Source: Lingula anatina (lineage: Eukaryota > Brachiopoda > Lingulata > Lingulida > Lingulidae). Taken from it: a DNA stretch of 55,719 nucleotides. The notes beneath the pieces are model-generated. The model made no database searches. It saw only the letters and a program-made list of their open reading frames with translations, and was not told where the DNA came from. Made by a program: the position numbers and the translations under genes. How positions within the stretch are numbered: position 1 is the first letter of the stretch; each line of letters opens with the position of its first letter. Of this stretch, positions 10,701 to 25,300 are shown one piece after another. Location of the stretch: the NCBI RefSeq assembly GCF_001039355.2, contig NW_019776046.1, positions 277,758-333,476 of the forward strand, given 5' to 3'.

Positions 10701-13700
10701 CCAATGTACTTAATTTTACACAATTCATGCTAGTTTGTTTTCAATGTCCCCTTCATGTAGGTGCATTTGTACCTACATAAAATTCGCTGCTGTATCATGT
10801 AGTGCGAAATTTAAAAGCTGGGGGTTAAACGTTGGATCCACTCACTGCTACGAATGTTGAGCGTTGATCTACACACGAAGATCTTGAGAAAGCGGTCAGA
10901 ATTATCCGCTAGTATTATCTTGATAGATATCGAAGACCTTGAGGGCTAATGGTGTTTCGAAACATTTGTCCGAGACCTGCATTTAAATTCTAGTGCATGT
11001 GACGAACCCTGGATCAGAGGAAGTCGTGGGCTTTGAAAGCAATTAATTGGTTCAGCTGAAAGTTCACTGATGGCGGTTAGTGATGTGCTTATACACATGG
11101 ATGAGTATATTAAGAACAGGAATAACTATCTATAGGAACGGAAATAGGCCAGACCACCAGATTAAATAATTTAAAAATGGAAATCTTCAATCTCATGTTT
11201 AAGCTATCGAGTGGTCTGGTAATTACTTCGAGCATCCGTCCACCCCCAGATTCATTTAGACTACCCTTAGCAGAATATCAGGCCTGCTGCAATTTCTCTG
11301 GCAAATTAAATGCAAATTTGCAAGAAATTTTTGCAAATTCGCTGCAAGTTTGCTGAATACTTTCTTGCAAACGTACTGCAAACTTAATATGTTCTTGCAA
11401 ATTTACTGCTAATTTGTTGCAAATTTGCCAGAACATAAAGACTTTTCTTGCAAACCTGCTGCAAACTTAAGTTGTTATTGCAAATTTGTTGCAAATTAGC
11501 AGCAATACAATTCTTCTTGCAAACTCCCGCAAATTAGTTGCTGCAATTTTGCTAGAATATAGCTGCAAACTTTTCATTTTGCGAAAGGTATTGTAAATAT
11601 ATTGTCTTGAATCTTTATCATTGACATGTGCTCGCAAGAGAATCTATTCTAACAACATATTTGAAATTAAATCAAAATTTATAAAAGAAGCATTCACCGG
11701 CAAAAATAAAATATGTAATGTATAAAATTAAATTCCGAAAAATATGCCTTGATGCCTTGGCTTTCAACAAATATCAGTGGTTAAACCCCATTTACACTGG
11801 ACGGTGTCCTTTCTGCGTCCTTTGTGCGACCATGAAACTGACATCGCTGTGGTCGTAGAAAGGAGACACAATCATCCCTTTGGTTGCAGAAAGAATGCTC
11901 AATGATCCGCCAGTTGTCGGCACGTGATTCTTATTTTTACTCTCAAACGGGGCCGTACTATTTGGTACGCTGTCCAGTGTAAAAGGGGGCTTTACAAGTT
12001 TGCATAATATAGCTCACGCAGAAAACAATCTGTTAACAAACCAGAGACCCTGATGATATACGGGTAGCAACTTGCACGAGGAGATAATTTTGTCGCTAAC
12101 AGTGCAAGAAACAATAACACGCGGCATCCTTATTTTAGACAAATATTTTGTCAAAATGACGAAATTTAAGAAAAATTATATTTGTACGAGTAGTTATTAA
12201 GATGATTTAGTCCTCAGCAAATTTCGGACCATTTCCCTTTTAAACGTTTCCAGTGTGGGCTTGGCCCACATGCTAGTGCAGTATTTGTGTGGTTTTAGAC
12301 CATTGATAAAGATGAAACCCCACATTTCACATCTGACAATCACTATAAATGTACATGTACCTTTCCACATGCAGCCTTTTTTTTAACAATCAATTGTAAC
12401 ATTTACGGGTATTCAGCAATTATTACGGTCATAGGACTTGGAACAACTGAACTCTGGGCACGAACAATGTCTGTGCTTCGATGATGACACATAAATACTA
12501 CGTACTTGCTTTTCAGTTGCAATATACTCTGATGGACACTCCTCTTGAAAATTTAATGTTTGAGAAGAAATTTAATCGGTCAAGAAGGCTGCCACATAAT
12601 GTCATTACACATCTCGGTAATGGCGTCTGTGTGTTACTTAAAACCGTCTTTTGTACAATTAAATCTGTGCATCACCCTCTACCGGGTTCACTGATTGATT
12701 TTTCACCAGATATTCACAAACAATGTCTCTGGCTAAATATGGTCAATCTTTTACCCGTGGCTGGTTGAAAATATGCCTGTAATACCTGCCGTCCTGGTAG
12801 AGGGCACCTGTGCATAGTGACACTGTGCATTTTGTTGTATATAATTTAGTAAATCCTAAATGTATCTGCCTAATGCGATCATTCAGTTTTTGGGTGGCTG
12901 CTAGAGAGCTCGAATGGTCTTTCTGTCTTGATTTGTTCTAGAAACGTAAAGTCACTTACCTTCACAATCTGAATCAAAATCGTTCATTATGTCTTGCAAT
13001 ATATCGATAAGTAATAGCTGTGTTTTTTTTCTGTTACACAAGTGATAAAAAATTTTGAAGTCTTGTATTTTGCAATGGAATATACATGTACAACTGTTAC
13101 ATGTGCATTGACTTTTTTCGTAAGGTTAAATATCTGTGCAATACGTTTACATCGGTGAATGATAGATGAAAATCGTTTTTTGAAATCTTGATGTGTAATA
13201 TGAACTTTTTTTTCGCTATCTTTCCACTTCATTTACAGACAGCTATGGCAGACGCCAACGGTTCGAATATTAAAGATCTCGTACATATACAAATTGATGG
13301 ATGGATCCAGCAATCGTATTTAGTCAGCTTTATTAAACTGCAAAATTACTGTAAGATAAGTTCGGACTGAAAATATGTGCAAGATGGGAATCTAGGAGAG
13401 AAAGTTAGAGCATTCTATGGCACCATACGCGTTCATTGTCCAATATCGCTAGAAATAAAGAGTGGTCGTTTTACAGTTAATCAAAAGGGTTGGGTTAATC
13501 TAAACGTACTAGCTTCATGTTACTACGGCTATCGGTTAATATGCTGCTAAACTGTTAAGTGTCAAGTAAACCGACTGCGTTTGTTTGTTTGATTGTTTGC
13601 TTTTTTGTTTGTTTTCTTGATGACAAGCCTTCGTATTTCCAAAGTATAATATCAGCACTATTCAGACGACTATTTAGCAAGCAAAGATATGCCATTACAG

Positions 13701-16700
13701 AAAGCGTGGAACAACTTATTCCTCTTGCGCAATGTTTCTTCTCACATTTGTGGAGAAATATGGATACATAAAAGAAAAAAGGCTATTTCACAGGTACTTG
13801 GTAGAGCTAAAATGTTGCCAAGATTCAGTTCACGGTTTGAAAAGGTGCAGTGCATTTGAACCAAATGGAAGAGTTGGCCGAGCTGAATCTCTGTACACGA
13901 CCCGACAAGTGCTTGATGCCAAAACAGTAGTGATGAGGGGGGGGGGGGGGGCAAAGTCAGTTTATTTTTTACTTTTTGAAAACTGCTTGTCTGATTTCAG
14001 GACAAACTACAGCTGCAGCGTGATGGTAAATAACCGTGCACTAGGTTTTCAAGTACAAAGAACAAAAACAGGGAGTAGTAGGTTAGTGGTAATCGGTGCC
14101 ACATCGTTTCAATTCAGACATATCTATCTTCCAGAACCCTTCGGTACTTAAGATACACCGGGCCTAGCAGCTATTTTTATTCTATTTATACTCTACATAT
14201 TTTCTCATATCTTCTTCGCGCTATTACATGAACCTTTTTCTCAAAATCTATTCCTGTCATGAGTACCCACTCAGGTGATCCTGAAAGTGCCATTATATCA
14301 ATGAGCGTTTCTCACACGTCTCTCGCTCAGTCTTTATTTAAGAGAGAATTTATCGCCGGTTGATAAGTGCATAATTTACACAGTCTGACCATCGATTTAA
14401 TTTTGCTTTGCCTCTTCTTACACATATAATACATTCGTCCCTGAACTTTTATAAACATGGTATTTTGTAAACATATGTATTAAGACTTAATTAAGTCTTA
14501 TTAATACACACAATACTCCCGCTATTGTTATTTGTATAAGTCCCTCGTTCTTTTCCCAGGCGCAATCCACTTCTTTCGTCTCTTATAAAACATACATGAT
14601 TCAGTCCATGTGTTAATTGCTTCTCGAGTCTAGCATTAAGTGGTCTATACCTGGTTTGTCCGCAAAACACTCCTTGTGTCCAAGATATTGAGGGACTTAA
14701 CTAGCACGTGGACATAAGTGTGATCATGTCGAGTGTCGCTTAATTGAAAACTGATGGAATACTTGGAACAACAATGAAGTTCATCTCGCCACGTCTTTAA
14801 TGGACGCTAACTGATTTGTTTTGACCATGTTTAAGATGACCCTTACTTGCCTTATAATGCATCTTTCACAATATGATGTCTGGGCATTTAAAAGGTAAAG
14901 GCGTCCTATGCCTGTCTCAAAATACCTTGATTTGTATACCTCATCAACGCTTTCAGTGAGGGCGGGAATGGTATATTGTAGATATTTTCGAAGGATAAAT
15001 CAAACTCGAGGGTGGGGTATACTTGGTAAATTGGTCCATGCTAGCACTTAAGCTCAGCGTGGCTTATCTGTGGCATTTGTATCCCTCTTATGAAAACTCT
15101 GTGCTGATATTTTGGATAGTCATATTATACAAAAACGGACATTAAATTCACGATGAGACGACCTCCACCCATTATAAGGCCAGTTTAGACTTGCGTCAGA
15201 TGGTTCTGTCCAAAAGATCCTTGTGTTCGTGAGTAAGATGTGCGCACGCTCGCATTTGTACCGCAGATTCACTGTGTAAACTGGACAGTTACTTTTTCTC
15301 CTGTAATTATTTTTACGTTATTACCATCTGGGCTTATTTGCGCATCCTCATCATAATTAGCCTGGTATCTGGAAGCGTTCGGAAAGATTGATGGATCGTT
15401 TTGCGTTGGTGGCACTTCCTTATGACGCTCAGCTTTGAAAAGTTCCCAGTATCACTTGCATTTATTTTGTAGCCCCGTCTTTTTTCCTTATTAAAAATAA
15501 GCATTAAAAGGCTTTCGCTGATTGATTTAAACGGTTTCACTAATTAATTACACCGAGACAAGAGTTCCCTTAAGTGTTCACACTACATTAGATAAAATAT
15601 AAGAATAATCATAAACATTTACCTTCGACAACATTTTGTGAGTTTCAATGGACGAGGAGTATTAACAGTGTATTTTCTATTGATTGCTAAGGAAGCCTTA
15701 TAACAAAGTCAAGGAAATCCGTTCATTACGGGCCGCCGCCGCCCACTACTACTGCAACTTAAATGCTGTTTCTATTTATGCCATCTTTATTGGCAATCTT
15801 TCTTAAATGCAGTCAGACAATTTAGAAATAACTACAGTGGTTTCAAATAATGCACCCCATCTCGATCTGTATTAAACATTTGGCTTAACTGCCTTGAAAA
15901 TTATCCTAAATAAACTGGACATGGAACTGGTATTTATAGGAAGTTATAAACGTTTGAAAATTGTGATTGATCGCAGCATTTACATGTAATAAAGAAAGGA
16001 AGCACGTGGACGGAGACGGAGTTCCGCTTAGAATTCGTAAACACGGGAATTCAGGTGTTGCTTTTTTAATGTTAAAAATAAACGGAATTGACAATAACAT
16101 CCTTTGAGGTAAGCGTTCTTAGAATCGCCCTTGTTTACGCTTGCCGCAGCAGAAAGAAAACAGACAACATGTTTTGATTATTGACGAAATCTTGAAATTC
16201 AGCGTGCCTTGTCAATTACGCATGACACGCGATAACCATGGCCTTACCCCCCCCCCCCTTAACAGGTTATAACCCTGAGTATCGAGGTGAAGAGGATCCC
16301 TTCGCCTGTACAACATTTACCTGCAATACACACGCAGTTTGTATTAGTGAGTGAGATAGCCATCTTCATGTATTTTAAAACAACGGTAAAATACATCCCT
16401 AAATAAGGGTACTGTGCAAAACTATTGCTTTGACCCAACTCCCCTTAATCAACAGTATATTGATTTGGATGGCAACATCATGGACGTAAGATTGGCCCAT
16501 TACGTAGGTTATGAGATGCATAGATGTCGTGAGTACAAGGAAAAGGCCAAACTATATAGATGTGAGCTGAAGACTTATTTTACACCATTTACATGAAAAG
16601 ATGTCCTCAGAGAAACATACTTGTAGATTGCAGTGGGGAATTTAGTACACCCGTTACATATAAGGATGTCCTTAATGTTACATACTTGTAGATTGCTATA

Positions 16701-19700
16701 TTTATGTCAAATGTTTCCATAAATCTAACCATGGAATAACAGTGCTGTAAATAAGCACCCATACAGGTGGTTGCTTCTTTTTCATCGGAAGGAGTTCAGC
16801 GCCATAAAATTTTCGGCCATGTTGTCCTCAAACATTGTACGTGCACATGTACTTTCTGACACGCCATCGGCAAATGTTCGATTGTCCGCAATACTCCAGA
16901 GGCAGTTGACTTGTTGTTCGGCTATCCATGCAAACCGGGAATTGACATGTTCGGACGTTCTTAATCAAGTTAACATTACTATATTTAAAAAAAACTTGAC
17001 CTGCATTATTGATCCTTTTCAAAAACCTGTTTTTCATTAGATGTCGATCTTTTTTTTTTTTTAAGCCAACTGTTTGCGTTGTTAACATGGCAACAGCGTT
17101 TTTCACTGATCCTGGTGGTTTACTTTTATTGCTAATACTTGTAGTGCTGATACTTATGGGGCAATAACTTACTGATTTTGTTCTCACTCATTTTGATATA
17201 AAATGACGCTATTTAGCTTTCTATTACCGTCTTTTTCATTTAACTGACAGTATTACTAGTTATAAATAAATAAACTGGGCAGTTATGGTACGTTTATATT
17301 ATCAATATTATCAACATCGGTTTCTTTTTTTATACAGAAATGATAAATTCACTAGATGGATATAATCCCTAATAACTTTTGAATATTTTTTTGGAAATTT
17401 TTGAATATTTTTTTAAACTGAAATCATATCGATATTGTAAGTTTCGATAAAACAGTAGGTCTACACGTAACATAACTTCACGTTGACAGATTGACAGGCA
17501 AAGTGATGTAGACTGGAATTGTACATAAAGCATAGAATATAATGAAAAATTACATTTAATATATAAATACATGTGTCACCAAGCCCGCTATGCCAGCAGT
17601 CATCACACTGTCACGTGATATACGGAGCTGGATATCGCCGACGTCATCATGATCAAAACCGCACACATAATTTGCTGAACATTATTTCAAGTGGAAACGC
17701 GACCTTCAATCGTTTGTATAAATCTTATTCTGAAAGACACTTCAAGGGTTTCAAGAAAAGAAGCATTGCAAGAAAGATATATTTAGAGCTCGTACAAGAG
17801 ACGAAGCGAGAAATTCTTCTTGGAAAGATAAAGGTGCAAAGGAAAGGAAAAGCTTCAAGGTCTTTAAAATCGGGAACCAGAGAGTAAAAACATCTGCCTT
17901 TTTTTAAATAAACAACAACATGACATCTATGTATCGGTCCAGTACTTGGAATTGTTTTCGAAACATGTACAAAACACAAGTTTCCTGAATTTTTTTCTTC
18001 ATTCAAGTTTCTCACTGCATTTTCAATTGTTTTCGGAAATGAACAGACGCTAATGGGTAAACAAGCCGTTAGCGTCTGTTCATTTTTGAAAACAATTGAA
18101 AATACATGCAGACCAGTGTTATGCATCAACCGATTGAACAGATGCCGTTATAAAAGACTGGCCATTTATTTTGAACTTAATTATTAAATGAAAATGGAAT
18201 AAAACATAAAATCCAAGTGCAAGAATTGGTCGAGCAAAGATTTCCGAATAGAAGAAGATTTTTTCTCCATGGAAAATTCATTTTGGCGGGTGAATTCTGT
18301 TGAAAGTCACTTTAATACATGTATAAATAATATTTATTAAGTTACAGGATTTTGCAATATCACCTTCTTTTCAGTTAAGAAGTTTACAACCTGCATATTT
18401 GTACCAAATCATTTCATTGTCACTACTTCTAATTCACACGCCATAAACCCCATTTATCTCATACCAAATTCATCAACCGATTTTTGCAAACATTTCTTCC
18501 ATGTCTCTCGCAGCTTTTCAGTGTTTCTGTCCCTGGTATTCCCCGCGCAGGCTGCCAACTCAGTGGCCACTGCGGCGCCGTTGCACTGAAGTCGATTTTC
18601 CCATCTTCCAGCGCTGGCCCCTTTCTGTGATAATGATCGTTATTACACACGTTAGATCCGAAAACCACTGGACGTCAATGTGTCCGTATTAAGTTCATGG
18701 GTCTTAATGTTACGGAACGGGCTTAAACGAGCTTCGAGTGACGAGGGACGGGTTTTAATTAATTAAGAGGCTGAAGCGCGTTGTTATAGCGATCGGAGTG
18801 GGTTAATCTAGATGGCCTTAAAAGAGATTTTAGACATGGAAGTGCACCAAGGTGAAGATATAGATTTATCTGCCAGACAAACTGACAAATAAGTTACTTA
18901 GTAATCTTAAGGTCAGCAGTATGCAAACCCCTCCCCACAGACCTTTCTAATAAACGCCCGCATGACTGTAAAAACGTGATGATGCCCGCCGCAAACCAGT
19001 TACCACTCGACCTCCCTACAACGTTATATATTTTCACGTGTGGTGACGCGTTTTATTGTCACACGCATTACCACCAGGTGGCTGTCCATGTATTAAGTTA
19101 TACGTCAACTACCAGAGGACGCAACTAAATGCTTTCAATGACTTAATACAGGCAAATCTCAGGTAACCCCCCCCCCCCCCCCTTTACGCTGGACGGCGTC
19201 CTTTCTGCGTCCCGCAGTACAGTCCCGTTTGGGAGTAAAAAAAATATATTTTACGTGCCGACAACTGGCTGATCATTGAGCATTCTTTCTGCAACCAAAA
19301 CGATGCTTATGCCTCCTTTCTACTGCCACAGCCAGTTTCACATAGTCGAACAAAAGACGCAGAAAGGACGCCGTCCAGTGTAAATGGGGTTTAAGAGAAG
19401 GCAATGAAATTCCCCCTGGACATTGACTTGTCTACATTTGGATATGATAACAAGGTCGGGTGTTTTTTCACAATAAATACTAAATCGCACACAATGTTTT
19501 CAAATCAGTTTCGGAGAAGGGTTGGTCATTTCCGTATCTCACTGCAATTGCTTTGGCGTCTTTGCGTTAATGCACTATGCCACCTAGCCCGATATCTTTG
19601 TAAGATTATAGTCAAGAGAATTACAAATGGCGATATCAAATTCAACCTTAGTATCAATCAAATATATCATGAACATTAGGCGCCTTCTAGTTTGATTACA

Positions 19701-20771
19701 TTTATGAAAAGCGTCTAGATAACAACTTCAGGGAGGAAAAGTGAAACGGAATAACAAGTCATTTTGTAAGGATATGGGTTGTTTCAGTGGAAAGTGAATA
19801 GCTTTTTCTCCATAATTGCATTTTGTACACAAGACTATATCAGCTTGCTAGTACTCGCGCCGCCATTTGTGAATACTCCAGAGCTTACTATTGCAGACTT
19901 TTTTTCTGTCCACATAAGGACAAAGACATCTGATCTGACGTCTGTACAACTGCATCTAGGGAAATTATCGGGTTTTAGTGTCTACTACAGTCTGCCACTG
20001 GGTAAAGACCAGCGTGGCTCTCTAACCAGCTCCTAGATAAAATTGTTCGCCATTGAGGTATGGGCGGGGGATATGATTTTATGAGTACTTTGCTGACATT
20101 TTTGTGACATTTTATTTTTCTCTCTTAATTAACCCCATGCTCCACGTCTCCAGCTCTGTACCGTTTCATCTTCAGCCTCTCTTAAACACAAAAACCGCGC
20201 TTGTGGGTTTAATTATAAATACTTAAATATTTTTGATTAAACACATTTTCAGAATTACCAGGTGTTATGACTGAACAGAAATTCATGACATATTAGGGTA
20301 TTAATTTATTGAAAGATTTAACTCTTCACCTTGGTGTGAAGTCATAAGGTACTAATATCGGACCGTGGGACATTCTACTTCAAAGGGCCATTACACCATA
20401 CTATCAGGTCCTTGATGATCATTCATATTCGATATTTCTGAAAACAGATTTCTGACTCATAGATGTGACTAATAAGATTTGTTTCCTAGAAAATAGGCAG
20501 ATATAATGAAATAACCGTTCACATAAGCAGCATAGATGGACGTCATTGACCTGGTCGGGTCAGGCCAGTAAGACCATAGCGGTATCCACGCGAATCAAGT
20601 CTTGGGTCGGCTTTATCTGGCAAACGTACACGTGCACGTAGAATGTCAGGCGTAGGCAAATGGAAACTGGCAAAAGGGAAATGACCGATGGAAGATGAAA
20701 AACAGTGGTATGTGAAACACACAAAACACACATATGCACATACAGGAGAGAGAGAGAGGGAGAGAGAGGGA

Positions 20772-20803
<32 letters not shown>

Positions 20804-22277
20804 CCCCTCCTTTTGAAATAACCATCTACAGGCCCGATGCGCCCTATTCCCCATACATACATCATTGTTTAGAGCACAGGCATGTATTAGCGATACATGC
20901 ACGTCTCAAATTATTATCAACACCAGCTTGTACAGGTGGTATACACAAGTGCGGATCCAGAGATATTTTCTGACATTCTTCCAAATTATCTTTGTTGATC
21001 CATCCTCATTTTTGCCGTCTTCCGACAGAAAAAGTTAGATACCCGTCTATATGAAATCTTGAAAAGACTTGAAATTCTGACCGGAAGACCCAGAAGACGG
21101 CCTAAATCCGCCCCTGATACACGTCAATCAAACACAAGTTATGACAGTGATCGGTCAGCGCCTTATCCTCGACTTGATATCCCTAAACCTAAATAGTCCA
21201 GTGTAAAATTGTAAAACATTTATATCCCAGGATGTTAGTTAGGGACGAGAGGGTGCAAAAATCTCTAGATATTCATCGTGTCACCTCTCTCACGATTGTA
21301 GCGGTAGGAAAAAAAAAACTATTGCTTGTAATAACTGTTTTTATGTCCATAAAATGTATTGGAACTGGCACCGCATTAATATACTAAGGAATCCGAACAG
21401 GACTCACTCGATAATCAACGTGCGTCTGAACCACAGAGAGAAATATCTTAAGATATTCAATGAATTCGCGTGAGAGAGCAGGTTACGAGATGTGTCGGGA
21501 CAAATTAAATTGAAAAGGTTGAACTAAGCTTTCTATTACCATTGACGTCGTTGAGACTGCCACAGCTAACGGACACGTACAAGTTGGTGCCACTGACGGC
21601 GTCCGTGTTGTTTCGCCTTGGTCTTGCGATCCACAGATTAATTAGTAAAATAAACGATATCATTTAAATGATTTTAATCAACATCAATATTGTGCATTAA
21701 TAACAATACTGATTGATTGATATATTAATACATAAAAAAGTTATAATGTTACAGTACACGTTTGGCCGGTAAATCTATGGACCGGTTTACCGTCTTTAGC
21801 CAAAAATTGTCATTTCCGTATCTTATGCTAAACCACCTGTGTATTTGAAACTGAGTTTTGATAATACACATAATTAACGCGACCTTCACGAAAAACGGGT
21901 CCTAATAAGATGAACGAAACTTCCAAGGTCATATGATTTTTGTTATGGAGCAGGCTGGTTGAAATCCTACATGTGCTGATATGGGGAACAGCTTTCCTTT
22001 CTATGTCCGCTGCATTTTAGTGTTGATATAATCTTAAGTTTTTTCATTTTCCTTTAAATTTTAAGGCTTTGCGAGATAAATATTTTACTCCTGACCAAAA
22101 CCAAAAAAACAAATGTTTTACCACCAAAGTTGCAAAAATAATGCTTCCCTCACTTTGTGTATATTTCCAGACCTAATGTCAAACATTCGGCATTCCCGCC
22201 CGAATAGTCTGTTGTAAAATCTTTATACAGTATCTCGTGATAACGAATATTCAGTTAATCGTGGTATCACAGGCCCG

Positions 22278-22319
<42 letters not shown>

Positions 22320-25300
22320 TGACTTACTCAGTTAAAGGCGACCTAAATTACATGATCTAAGCCATCTGTTTATTTCTTTCAGAGGAAGTTGCAGAGAAGT
22401 CCGTGTCCGTTCTGTTGGACGGCGTGGAGTCCGAAATGTACTTCCTTGACCCTCCTCATGACCAGGTAATTATAAAACCAGCTTTTATTATTTCCATTTA
22501 AATGATAGTGACTCAGTCCAGGGGAAAGATAGAGGCCGTCTTCCGGGTCTTCTGGAAGACGGTCAGAATTTTTTGGTTTACATTGACGGGCATCAATTTT
22601 TTTGTCGGAAGACGGTCAAAAATGAAGGCTGGATCAACAAAGATAATTTGGAAGACTGTTAGAAAATATCTCTGAATCCGCCCCAGCTCACTGATGACTA
22701 CATGTATATACAGTGTAGCTACTGGTACACAAAGCTTACTCTCTACCAGGGTCACAGATTGATTTTTCATTAGATATTCACCAATAATGTTTTTAGCTAA
22801 ATATGGTCAATCTTCTAACTGTGCCTATAATATCTTCCACCCTGGGAGAGGGTACACGAAGCTTTATCCAAATATCTATATCATTTCAAAGACTCAACTG
22901 ACTATCGTCAATCTACACTAACTTAAACTCTATGGTGGTAATTGAGCCTAATATCACTTGTTGTTAGATGTATGTAGGATAAAAAACATTGTAAATCACT
23001 ATCGAATCTAAAATATAAAGAAATGATGAGAACTACATTTTGGAAGGGTGGGGGCGCTGGTTTTGTTAGTACTCGCGTACGCGCTAGCCTGAGTGTCAGG
23101 ACACTGTAAAGCTAGCTTGCTTGCTATACCTTTTCATGTGTTGGATTTACAGTGTATTGCTGATATGGGTTATATATGAAATCAAGATCGAGCTGGCAAA
23201 ACCGAAATCTAGAACCTAGGGTAATACTAGCATACTCAGGGTGAAAAGATCTTGTTAGAGAGGATTTCTTAGATATGGAGGTAGGGCGAGATTTACCATT
23301 ACTGTGAAACACCAGCTGCAGTATCTCTGGTGTAGTTGGTCATTTACTATTGAGGCGCACGAAAAAGGAAGCGATTTACCACTAGTCCTCGGAAACTCAG
23401 GGTGAAGGATTTTCTATCGAATTTGATCATTTAACTACATTCGTTTTTGTTCGATAGGGCACGAAGTTGATAAGTTTTAACTCCAATCAGAAAGTCCCTT
23501 GCGGTAAACTAAGAAATTGATATGTTGGCGAAACATCAGAAGAAGGAATTAGGAATTTCCACTGGGACTCGCTTCTACTGTTTCAAATAGATCGACCTAA
23601 ATGGCATAAAATGACTAGTTCAGTTTCAATTACGGCATTGGAGGGCGAAGAGTATCTCTCTTAAACGCAATAACCTAATCCTAAATGACGAAGGCTGTCT
23701 GGGGTGATTTTAATTATTTCTTACCGGGTAGAAATTAGTTTTTAAATAACCTGCACCAGTTTTCATTTGATTGGTAGATCGTTAAGGCTTCTTATAATGA
23801 AGAATTATTTAATTTGAATCCAAGAATGTTTGGATTTCATGAAGTATACGAGCAAACACATATCAATCTAAATCATACCCATTCGGCACCAAATAAAAAC
23901 AGATGTCGACTCAACATTAAAGAAAAAATCAATCAAGTCAAGGGGCTTTAATCCACCAGCTTATACAGATTCAGTTAAGATATTCAGATCAATTTTATTT
24001 GCAATTCAGTCAGGATTCTATAATCAGTCTGCCTGCTGGGGTATCCCTAGAAACACGTCCCAGTCGTGGTGCATTCTTGTATTGTTGGCCGTTATTCGAG
24101 CTTCGAGCACGCGCGCTTCATTTCATGGTAGATTTAAATAAATGGAATTTTTACATCACTATTTAGAAACAATAAAAAGTACCCTAATTCCAGACAAGCA
24201 CAGCAATTTAACCAGCTGTAGGTTTTGCTAGCACTAGACATCCCCAAAAAACATATCAAAATTCAACAGTAATTATAAATGGATAGATTGAAGTATGGCA
24301 ATATATCATTTCAGAACATTCTTCTCAATTACTTATCACTTGGAGCAGTGACCTTAATGGTATTCTGCCCAGCACAGGCCTTGAGCCACGAGCTGACCTC
24401 TGCAACCCCATCTTCCCATCCTGTATGTCGGCCCACAGGAATCCTTAAGAATTACTTTGTTATTTCTACCACTCCAAATGGCAAAAGGAAATATCTGCTA
24501 TTAAGGCACCTGTTGGTTCTTTTGCCCAACAGGGAGGCGCATCACTGAAATAAATGTGTTGTTCTAAAATAAAGTCGATCGTGATATTTGGAAGAATGGA
24601 TAAAAATATAATCTTACCATAATTAACTTATTTTCCAAATATAATATGTACAAACAAATGCTCTATAAATACCCACGACACAGAAGGAATGAATTGCATC
24701 CGTTCTACATAAACACCTGCAATTCGAAATGGTTTGATTACTCGTTACACAAACAAGAATAAAACCTTAAATTAAATTGATTTTCACGATATCTATTATT
24801 TCCTTCTGTGCACAATCATTACCCCTACCAAGAAGATAGAGTAATGATAATTGGAAGAAAATAACGAGTTCAAAGTTTCAACAGGCTGCAGAAATGGTGG
24901 CAGACTGACTGGTCAACTACTTTCGGGTCTCTGCTTCACAAAAGATGCATCCTTTTTTAATCTGGGTCAAAACTGGTAGAATAAGATTGGCAGTTGTGAA
25001 AAGCTGACCTTGCATTATTGATGAAAGAGCTTTTTTAAAGAGTGGTTAATAATTAAAAACTTGTTATTGACATACCGTTTGGCTGCTGTTACCACGGGGA
25101 TCAAAAATCACTGCCAAAACAATTTGCGTAGTTAAAAGGCATAAGGAACAAAGATAACAGCTATGGTCTGTGAAACAACTTACTCGGCTAAAAAATCTTA
25201 GCCGTCTATGGTATGATCAAAAATCGCCTTATATCGAAAGATGTCCTAATTTGCAGTTATTTCTGTTCATTTAAGGACTACACCTACCACGAAGACGCCG

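Larger units (their letters stand above)
8628..22382 (+). other. RGK intron 1 (13.8 kb), repeat-filled
   Basis: The donor G|GTAAGT at 8628 and the acceptor TTTCTTTCAG ending at 22382 define the intron. It contains MITE families C, D and G, a TTGCAAA-rich tract, hairpins and GA repeats, listed separately. Open frames at 13732-14151, 17573-17887, 19404-19679 and 19779-20036 show no recognised domain. An exon-like acceptor at about 13241 (TTCATTTACAG) precedes a short open stretch, but no partner is evident. Confidence 0.7.

Noticed and set aside
13242-13369. Exon-like segment after a good acceptor (TTCATTTACAG)
   Set aside because: No donor or partner fits the RGK reading frame, and the translated segment has no known motif.
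13732-14151. 139-codon open frame containing a G-run
   Set aside because: The G-run gives poly-Gly by itself and the rest has no domain or codon pattern suggesting a gene.
14481-14500. Palindrome as an operator or origin
   Set aside because: A lone AT-rich 20-bp palindrome in an animal intron is not enough to assign a role.
17573-17887. 104-codon basic open frame in RGK intron 1
   Set aside because: Starts without ATG, no family recognised, no clear splice partner. Kept only as a note in the intron entry.
20543-20973. Long open frames on both strands over the GA tract
   Set aside because: Simple repeats lack stops in these frames, so the frames are artefacts.
24279-24548. 89-codon open frame between RGK exons 2 and 3
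   Set aside because: ATG-started but motif-free and not needed by the gene model.
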